This document shows, one piece after another, positions 1-5,066 of a stretch of DNA of 5,066 nucleotides. Source of the DNA: Alkalimonas cellulosilytica (GTDB lineage: Bacteria; Pseudomonadota; Gammaproteobacteria; Enterobacterales; Alteromonadaceae); NCBI RefSeq assembly GCF_036325985.1, contig NZ_JAUHLI010000039.1, forward strand, positions 1-5,066. Reading direction: 5' to 3'. Each line of letters starts with the position of its first letter. Positions within the stretch are counted from its first letter, which is position 1. The notes beneath the pieces are model-generated. The model made no database searches, was not told where the DNA came from, and saw nothing but the letters and a program-made list of their open reading frames with translations. The position numbers and the translations under genes were made by a program.

Positions 1-1
1 A

Positions 2-3000
2 GGTGGCTTTTACTACAGAACTGCAGAACACTCTGCTCAACAATCAGCAAGCACCTTACAGTATTATGAGGAACTCTTCAAAAAAGGTGATATCAATGTG
101 CTCAATTGCTCTACCACCATGGAAATGGGTGTCGATATAGGTGGTATTTCTGCAGTTGTAATGAATAATGTTCCACCCCACCCTGCCAATTACCTTCAGC
201 GTGCTGGGCGTGCCGGCCGAAGAAGTGAAGCAAGAGCAATTGCCTACACGTTATGCAAAGCAGATCCCCATAATCAACGGGCCTTCCTTAATCCGAAATG
301 GCCATTTATCACCAATATTCCGGCTCCCAAAGTAACACTAAGCTCCGCTCGTATTGTGCAACGCCATGTCAACTCCGCTCTACTTTCACTATTTTTGAAG
401 TTTACTGTGCCGGCAAGTGAAACGGAACGAACAAAGCTTACTGTGCATTGGTTTTATGCTGATGAAACAGAACCCTGTGTGAACTTTTGCAGCTGGTTAC
501 AACATGAGCAGGCAACCTTTCATCATATTATTGAAGAGTTGGTGCGTGGCACAGCATTAGCTGGCCTTGCAACTTCTTTAATTGTTGCGGATACCTTATC
601 GGCTATATCACAATTGAAGGATTATTGGACAAAGCAACGAATACAAATTGTAACTAACATTGCTTCAGCAAGTGATCCTGCTTATAAGAAGGCGCTAGAG
701 CTTGAGCTTAAACGACATGACCAAGATTATTTACTTCGTGATCTGGCAAGCAGAGGTTTTTTACCTGGTTATGGCTTTCCAACAGATGTTGTAAACCTGA
801 ACAATTACAATATAGAAGACTGGGCAGAGACGAACAAGCGCAAACAACATCGCGATCGTGAAGACAATATCTTTTCTACCAAAGAAAAACCGAGCCGCAG
901 CCTTGATGTAGCTTTACGTGAATATGCGCCTGGCTCTAGCCTGGTGATAGACGGTCGTGTTTATCAATCTGCTGGTGTTTTATTGCAAAATTATCAAGTA
1001 GGTAACGGAGGTGGTGCTTTAAAATTTGACTTGGCATGGCGTTGCCATAATTGTGGCGCAACAGGCGTGAAAGAGAATGCCTATAGCAACAAAGCCGAAT
1101 TAACTTGTAACCACTGCCATGAACCAGTTGATGATGTCAAGCAGGTATTGCGACCTGTTGGATTTGTCACTGACTTTTATGAGCCAACATCAAACGACAT
1201 AACAAGTCAAAAGTTCATCAAGCTAGCAGAGCCGCGCGTAAATGTTTTTGGAGAAACATTACCTTTACCAGATCCACGATGTGGATTTATCCGTTTCGGC
1301 CACAATGGTACTGTTTTTCATCATTCTTCTGGTGAAAATGAGAACGGTTTTGCCGTCTGTTTGGCTTGCGGCAAAGCCGAGTCCATGACATTGAGTAATA
1401 ATATTCCGCAAGCATTAGCTTATGAAAAAAATCACCGTGCTGTAGGTGGCGCCTCTGCTGGAACAAGAGAATTATCCTGCCCAGGACATCATGTTAAACC
1501 CAATATTTATCTGGGTTATCACACGCATACGGATGTACTGGAAATCGCTTTTAAAAGCCCACGAACAGGCAAATGGTTATCAGACAGCAAGGCGCATCAA
1601 ATTACAGCAAGAACTCTCGCTGTTGCCTTGCGCGATACCATCGCAGAGTACCTAGGGATTGCAAGCACTGAAATGGGCTTTGCGATCAGACTCGATAAAG
1701 ATTTAGAAAGCAAAGCTAACCGCTCCATCATTCAACTTTTTGATAATGTGAGTGGTGGTGCCGGTTTTGTTCTTAATGGTTTGAATAATATTCAACAACT
1801 CTTACTTAAGAGCTTTGAATTAATGCGTTGTCCCGCAGACTGTGAAAATGTTTGTTCTCATTGTCTTGCTGGGTCCGACAGCAGAGTTGAGCAACAGGAG
1901 TTAGACAGACACCTTGCCTTGGAATGGTTAGAGGAAAGTCGAATTATTGATTACCTACATTTACCTACTGTATTCAGTAAAATCAAAGGGGCAGAACTTT
2001 GTGCTATGGGACCTGATCGGTTTATTCGTTCGGTTCAAGGCTTAAAGAAAACGAACCAAGATGTACTGACAGTTCGACTTTATTTACATGGTGAAGAGAC
2101 ATTTTGGGATTTAGCGTTACCTGCTTTTAAAAATAAAGTTCTAACCTGGAAAATTATCGATCAGCTTAATATCGAGCTTGTTGTACCGGATAAATGTAAA
2201 GCCAGCAGCGAAACTGAAAGGCAATTAAGCGCTTTGCATAGTCTAGGCATTAAAGTTAAACGCTTAACAAGCAAAGACATTGTCGGTGAAGGTAAATTGG
2301 TTACGGCAATGCAAGTTATTTATGCAGATCAATGCATTAGTCTCGTAACAAATTCTGCAGAAAAAGCTATCCCAGGTGAGAACTGGCTTAGCTCTGATCA
2401 AGAAACTGTTTGGGTCACATCGAACCAAATACCACTCTGTTTAGCGGCCGACTATGACTTTATCACTCTGAAATCCGATAAAGATAAATCAAGAGTGATT
2501 GAGGTTACCAACCAACTTGATGGCAAAATTCTTAATTTTAAAAGTGCATTCATCTCATTGTTGAAGCAACAGACGCCTGATTTTGTTGAAAAATTAACTA
2601 ACAGCAAAATAACCGCAGTTAGTTACACCGATCGTTACTTGAAATCACCCTGGGCAGCTTTGCTATGCAGCAAATTGCTGAGTATTTTTTCAACTAATGC
2701 TGGTGTAAAAGTAATTATTAATACTGTTGCGGCAAGATCGGCACAACAAGGCAAAGTAATTAGTCATGATTGGCAAGAGGAAAATGAACAACATTACATG
2801 CTTAGCAGGCTGCTAGAACTGCAAAGCCCTGGTGCTGATATTCAGGTTAACCTTATGAAAAGTACATGGGAAATACCTCATTCTCGCGTACTATCGTTAA
2901 GCTGGCAGGATGGATCACAGAGTCAATTAATTCTTGATCAAGGCGTTGGGTATTGGAAACCTCATATGCGCTTTTACCACCAAATGGAACACGATTTTTA

Positions 3001-3100
3001 TCTTGACGCGCAAGGTCAACTTGAAGAGTTGATATCCAAACAAGAGGATATGCAAGTTGTACAAAGTGCAAACTGGGCAACTTTTATAGTTATAAAATAA
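2..3100 (+). CDS. C-terminal 1032 residues of a large SF2 helicase with DUF1998 zinc region, DruE-like (5' partial)
   Basis: The frame is open from base 2, so the gene begins outside the window; the GTG at 98 is an internal Val codon inside the helicase fold, not a start. Seen (numbering from base 2): SF2 motif V STTMEMGVDIG at 37-47, motif VI QRAGRAGRR at 66-74, a zinc-type CxxC pair at C348/C351 and C369/C372, a second cluster at C453/C456 with C493 and H496/H497, the DUF1998 signature DNVSGGAGF at 581-589, and its four-cysteine cluster C610/C614/C618/C621. A tail of about 400 residues follows. Family knowledge: helicase plus DUF1998 occurs in MrfA/YprA repair helicases, in DISARM (split between DrmA and DrmB) and in Druantia DruE, which is very large. 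The tail and size favour DruE, so the inferred role is ATP-driven DNA translocation in cytoplasmic anti-phage defence. The Walker A/B half and any Druantia partners are out of view, so the system assignment is tentative while the helicase-DUF1998 assignment is firm. G+C is lower than in the opposite gene. No downstream operon partner follows on this strand. Confidence 0.9.
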   Translation, partial: GGFYYRTAEHSAQQSASTLQYYEELFKKGDINVLNCSTTMEMGVDIGGISAVVMNNVPPHPANYLQRAGRAGRRSEARAIAYTLCKADPHNQRAFLNPKWPFITNIPAPKVTLSSARIVQRHVNSALLSLFLKFTVPASETERTKLTVHWFYADETEPCVNFCSWLQHEQATFHHIIEELVRGTALAGLATSLIVADTLSAISQLKDYWTKQRIQIVTNIASASDPAYKKALELELKRHDQDYLLRDLASRGFLPGYGFPTDVVNLNNYNIEDWAETNKRKQHRDREDNIFSTKEKPSRSLDVALREYAPGSSLVIDGRVYQSAGVLLQNYQVGNGGGALKFDLAWRCHNCGATGVKENAYSNKAELTCNHCHEPVDDVKQVLRPVGFVTDFYEPTSNDITSQKFIKLAEPRVNVFGETLPLPDPRCGFIRFGHNGTVFHHSSGENENGFAVCLACGKAESMTLSNNIPQALAYEKNHRAVGGASAGTRELSCPGHHVKPNIYLGYHTHTDVLEIAFKSPRTGKWLSDSKAHQITARTLAVALRDTIAEYLGIASTEMGFAIRLDKDLESKANRSIIQLFDNVSGGAGFVLNGLNNIQQLLLKSFELMRCPADCENVCSHCLAGSDSRVEQQELDRHLALEWLEESRIIDYLHLPTVFSKIKGAELCAMGPDRFIRSVQGLKKTNQDVLTVRLYLHGEETFWDLALPAFKNKVLTWKIIDQLNIELVVPDKCKASSETERQLSALHSLGIKVKRLTSKDIVGEGKLVTAMQVIYADQCISLVTNSAEKAIPGENWLSSDQETVWVTSNQIPLCLAADYDFITLKSDKDKSRVIEVTNQLDGKILNFKSAFISLLKQQTPDFVEKLTNSKITAVSYTDRYLKSPWAALLCSKLLSIFSTNAGVKVIINTVAARSAQQGKVISHDWQEENEQHYMLSRLLELQSPGADIQVNLMKSTWEIPHSRVLSLSWQDGSQSQLILDQGVGYWKPHMRFYHQMEHDFYLDAQGQLEELISKQEDMQVVQSANWATFIVIK

Positions 3101-3123
3101 ATGTTTGAAAGCTGCTCTTTGAA

Positions 3124-3156
3124 TTGCCGACCACAGATTACAACTGTGGTCGGCAA
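3124..3156 (+). terminator. Perfect 13-bp stem hairpin after the helicase gene
   Basis: The arms TTGCCGACCACAG (3124-3136) and CTGTGGTCGGCAA (3144-3156) pair perfectly around a 7-base loop, ATTACAA. The hairpin starts 23 bases after the helicase TAA, where a transcription terminator is expected. However, neither strand has a T-run after the stem: the plus side continues AAGAAGC and the minus side TTCAAAGAGC. It is therefore not a canonical intrinsic terminator. It may instead protect the mRNA 3' end or be a remnant of a mobile-element border. The structure is certain; the function is a guess from position. Confidence 0.55.
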
Positions 3157-3356
3157 AAGAAGCTGTGTGTCTCTCTCTTATAAATTTTAACTTTGATTTG
3201 ATGTTACGCATACAGTTTCATTTGGTGATAGCCATACCGTGAAACCAAGCATATCGTTTGCCTACATCTATATGCGAAAATTACATGGGACTGGGTTTAC
3301 AAAGGAAAGCAGCGCTTAGTGATAACGCTATGCTATAACGTTAAACCTTTAAGGAT

Positions 3357-3372
3357 GGGGCGTCCCTGCCCC
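3357..3372 (-). terminator. Short GC-rich hairpin after the lipoprotein gene, weak terminator candidate
   Basis: GGGGC at 3357-3361 pairs with GCCCC at 3368-3372 around six bases. Read on the minus strand it begins 15 bases after the lipoprotein TAG stop, a normal place for a terminator. The stem is only five pairs, and the downstream minus-strand sequence (ATCCTTAAAGGTTTAACG) is only loosely T-rich. On the plus strand GTTGTTGCTTCC follows, so two-way action is conceivable. Termination is inferred from position and pairing. Confidence 0.35.
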
Positions 3373-3387
3373 GTTGTTGCTTCCTGA

Positions 3388-4926
3388 CTAATTGGTGGTC
3401 AACAGCCTGCGCACCTGGAAGGTTTTATCCGTACCCTCAACCCGGAACGAGAACACCACATTGGCTTGCTGGTTGCCTGTTTTGGGTGATAGCAACCTGA
3501 AATCCACCGTATCGCCTGCAGCGATGATTTGCCCATCGACCAAACCGGCAAACTCAGGCACGACCAGGTTGTTATCATCGCTGGCCACTAGGTCGGTGAT
3601 AACGTAATCCTGACCCAGAGCAACAAGGCGGTACTCCCCAACAGTTACGGTATTGCTGCCTACCAGGGTCACGCTCATGGTGCCACTGCTGCTGTATGGA
3701 AAGTTGAGATCGCGGTAACCGGAGAAAAAGTCCTTTTCCTGCAGCTGAAGCCGAGCTGCGATGGCTTCGATTACAACTTGATCAGTTGCACTATCCACCC
3801 CGTCATCGACCGTCAGGCGGATGACGTAGTTGCCGACCTGATCCGGCGTAAATTCGGCTTCAACGTCACGGGCATTGATGAGCTCAGCTTCGCTGTTGTC
3901 AGGTATGCTGACAAATTGCCAGTGGTAGCTCAGCTGATCGCCGTCTGCATCGCTGCTGGCTGCGCCACTTAACTGCACCACGGAGTTTACGATCACGGTT
4001 TGATCGGAGCCTGCGTTGGCCACTGGCGGAACATTGGCAGTGGTTGCCTCAACCAGAACCTGTACAGGCTCGCTGTCGAGCTCACCATCGTTGACAGTCA
4101 GTTCGATCACAAACTCGCCTGCCACATCGGCGGTAAATTGCGTCGTGGCGGTATCTGTTGCGCTTAGCTCTGCCATGCTGCCATTGGGTCGACTGACCAT
4201 AATCCAGCTGTAACTAAGGGGCTGCCCTTCCGGATCAGAGCTTTGACGACCATCCAGCTCAACCTGTGCACCCGTTGCTACGGATTGATTCGGGCCGGCG
4301 TTGGCGACCGGGGGTAAATTCGCGGTAGTGGCTTCGACCTGCACCTGCGCAGGCTCGCTGCTGCCGTATGGATCCGACACCACCAATTGAAAGACATACA
4401 CCCCATCGACTTGCGGAGTGAAGCTTGGCCGAACATCGGTGGCTGACGAGAGCGCTACGCTCGCACCCTCTGGTACTTGCGTAACCTGCCAGGCATAGCT
4501 GAGCGCATCGCCCTCTGCATCGCTGCTGGCAGAGCCATCAAGCGTCACCAGGTTGCCGGTTTCAACCGTCTGATTGGCACCAGCATCGGCAATAGGGAGC
4601 GCATTAAAGGTGACATTGACGGTACAATTCGCCTGAATGACGCCTGTGGTAAAAGTGCCTGCGGCCAGGCTGCCATTGCACCCTTGCGCACTGGCCAAAC
4701 TAAACCCTGAATCGGGCGAGATGGTAAAGCTCGTCGTTTGGCCTGCGTTCACTTGCCGCTGAACAGGGCTTACACTTCCACCTGCAGTTGCTTGTGTGGT
4801 GACCGTAAATTGTTGTGGTGCTGGAGACTGCGCTTCATCGCTGCTGCTACCGCCGCAATTGACCAAGACAACGCCGGCGCAAGCCAGCCATGCAGTACGC
4901 GTTAAAAGTGTTGTGGTTATGTTCAT
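3388..4926 (-). CDS. Outer-membrane-type lipoprotein with beta-repeat and three PKD-like domains
   Basis: This is a complete 512-residue exported protein of unknown specific function. Seen: a signal peptide at 1-23 with Arg10, a hydrophobic stretch and lipobox LVNC, with Cys24 as the lipid-attachment site. The next residues are GGSSS; with no Asp at +2, the Lol rule predicts the outer membrane. A low-complexity linker (about 25-39) leads to a bacterial beta-repeat domain (about 40-108) with C83 and C101 placed to form a disulfide. Three PKD-like Ig folds follow (111-198, 206-293, 301-388). A C-terminal domain (about 392-512) starting QEKDFFSGYRDLNFPY matches no family I can name. The start at 4926 is chosen because an AAGGA site lies 6 bases upstream and the signal peptide begins there; an adjacent ATG at 4929 is nearly equivalent. 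The in-frame extension to 5052 adds polar residues before the signal and has no ribosome site, so it is rejected. PKD modules usually serve in adhesion, carbohydrate binding or as spacers, so a surface-binding or spacer role is inferred. Its G+C is higher than the helicase gene and it is transcribed towards it. Confidence 0.9.
   Translation of the reverse strand: MNITTTLLTRTAWLACAGVVLVNCGGSSSDEAQSPAPQQFTVTTQATAGGSVSPVQRQVNAGQTTSFTISPDSGFSLASAQGCNGSLAAGTFTTGVIQANCTVNVTFNALPIADAGANQTVETGNLVTLDGSASSDAEGDALSYAWQVTQVPEGASVALSSATDVRPSFTPQVDGVYVFQLVVSDPYGSSEPAQVQVEATTANLPPVANAGPNQSVATGAQVELDGRQSSDPEGQPLSYSWIMVSRPNGSMAELSATDTATTQFTADVAGEFVIELTVNDGELDSEPVQVLVEATTANVPPVANAGSDQTVIVNSVVQLSGAASSDADGDQLSYHWQFVSIPDNSEAELINARDVEAEFTPDQVGNYVIRLTVDDGVDSATDQVVIEAIAARLQLQEKDFFSGYRDLNFPYSSSGTMSVTLVGSNTVTVGEYRLVALGQDYVITDLVASDDNNLVVPEFAGLVDGQIIAAGDTVDFRLLSPKTGNQQANVVFSFRVEGTDKTFQVRRLLTTN
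3763..4596 (-). repeat. Three tandem PKD-like coding repeats, 95-codon period
   Basis: Units start at the motif PIADAG or PVANAG (residues 111, 206 and 301 of the lipoprotein), so the period is exactly 95 residues or 285 bases. The cores map to 4333-4596, 4048-4311 and 3763-4026. Each unit repeats the order NQTV or similar, L(D/S)G.(Q/A)SSD.(E/D)G, LSY.W, (F)T.(D/V).(G).(Y/F)V, L.V.D and ends in VEA or IEA. The linker TTAN-(L/V)-PPVANAG before units 2 and 3 is nearly identical. The pattern points to duplication within the gene, with units 2 and 3 sharing the most similar junction. Confidence 0.85.
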
Positions 4927-4932
4927 CATGCT

Positions 4933-4937
4933 TCCTT
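4933..4937 (-). promoter_or_regulatory. Ribosome binding site of the lipoprotein gene
   Basis: On the minus strand the sequence reads AAAAGGAAGCATGATGAAC. AAGGA lies 6 bases before the ATG ending at 4926 and 3 bases before the ATG ending at 4929. This sets the start at the signal peptide and argues against the longer in-frame reading from 5052 or from the ATG at 4962, neither of which has a comparable site. I find no convincing -35/-10 pair in the rest of the leader (4938-5066); the promoter may be outside the window. Confidence 0.7.
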
Positions 4938-5066
4938 TTGATGGTGAAGAAATTGGTTCCATGGTAAGGCACCGCTGAAGGCTGCGGTTGCCTGACAAGT
5001 TTGTGAGAAAGTGCTGTTTAATCCTGCTGCCGGTACAAAGCCGGTTCATCAAAATAGTGGTAATCA

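Noticed and set aside
98..100. GTG as a start codon for a 1000-residue protein
   Set aside because: The frame is open back to base 2, and the codons before it encode the preceding helicase segment, ending ELFKKGDIN just before motif V. The gene is truncated by the window edge.
3101..3190. A 29-codon reading frame starting with ATG directly after the helicase TAA
   Set aside because: It has no Shine-Dalgarno site, it runs through the 13-bp hairpin, and its peptide has no recognisable features. Chance is the simplest explanation.
2853..3211. Minus-strand reading frames overlapping the helicase 3' end (75 and 94 codons)
   Set aside because: They lie antisense to clear coding sequence, show no domain or ribosome site, and overlap one another.
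3338..3347. Integron-like core site resembling GTTRRRY (GTTAAAC) in the spacer
   Set aside because: I could not find a matching RYYYAAC partner or paired inner arms at attC spacing, so a seven-base match is not evidence.
3392..4978. Plus-strand reading frames of 60-77 codons opposite the lipoprotein gene
   Set aside because: They are shadows of the minus-strand gene, whose signal peptide and repeats prove the coding frame.
4971..4988. Small inverted repeat ACCGC/GCGGT in the lipoprotein leader
   Set aside because: Five pairs around eight bases is too weak to claim a regulatory structure.
4927..5052. 42-codon N-terminal extension of the lipoprotein to an ATG ending at 5052
   Set aside because: It would place a polar stretch before the signal peptide, and AAGGA sits just before the internal ATG pair at 4924-4929.
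1..5066. CRISPR array, tRNA, rRNA or insertion sequence
   Set aside because: I saw no short regularly spaced repeats, no tRNA-like cloverleaf and no transposase reading frame in the window.

Overview
The window looks like a bacterial chromosome fragment, most likely from a gammaproteobacterium. The pointers are the lipoprotein signal with a Cys-Gly-Gly-Ser-Ser-Ser start, PKD-type repeats of the kind common in aquatic gammaproteobacteria, and a defence-type helicase of mixed distribution. No RNA gene or marker gene fixes the lineage, so this placement is an inference.

Layout: there are only two real genes, and they converge. Positions 2-3100 (+) are the 3' 1032 codons of a very large SF2 helicase with a DUF1998 (MrfA/YprA-type zinc) region and a long extra C-terminal tail. 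The N-terminal ATPase half lies outside the window to the left. Its closest functional match in my judgement is DruE, the large DEAD/DEAH helicase-DUF1998 protein of Druantia anti-phage systems. The partner genes that would prove this are not in view. Positions 3101-3387 are a 287-base intergenic spacer with two hairpins: a perfect 13-bp stem just after the helicase stop, and a short GC-rich stem just after the stop of the opposite gene. Positions 3388-4926 (-) encode a complete 512-residue exported lipoprotein with one beta-repeat domain, three PKD-like repeats spaced exactly 95 residues apart, and an unassigned C-terminal domain. Positions 4927-5066 are its upstream leader, with a clear Shine-Dalgarno site but no promoter I can defend.

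The two genes show no sign of working together. The helicase region is AT-richer (hand counts of two 60-base lines gave 25 and 22 G+C) than the lipoprotein region (36 and 35 G+C in two lines). This fits an acquired defence island ending in the spacer next to a resident gene. The most interesting content is the helicase and its tail, which carries motifs reminiscent of the phospholipase-D-like MIT_C fold. A known family is more likely here than an entirely new system, but the tail is worth a structural check.
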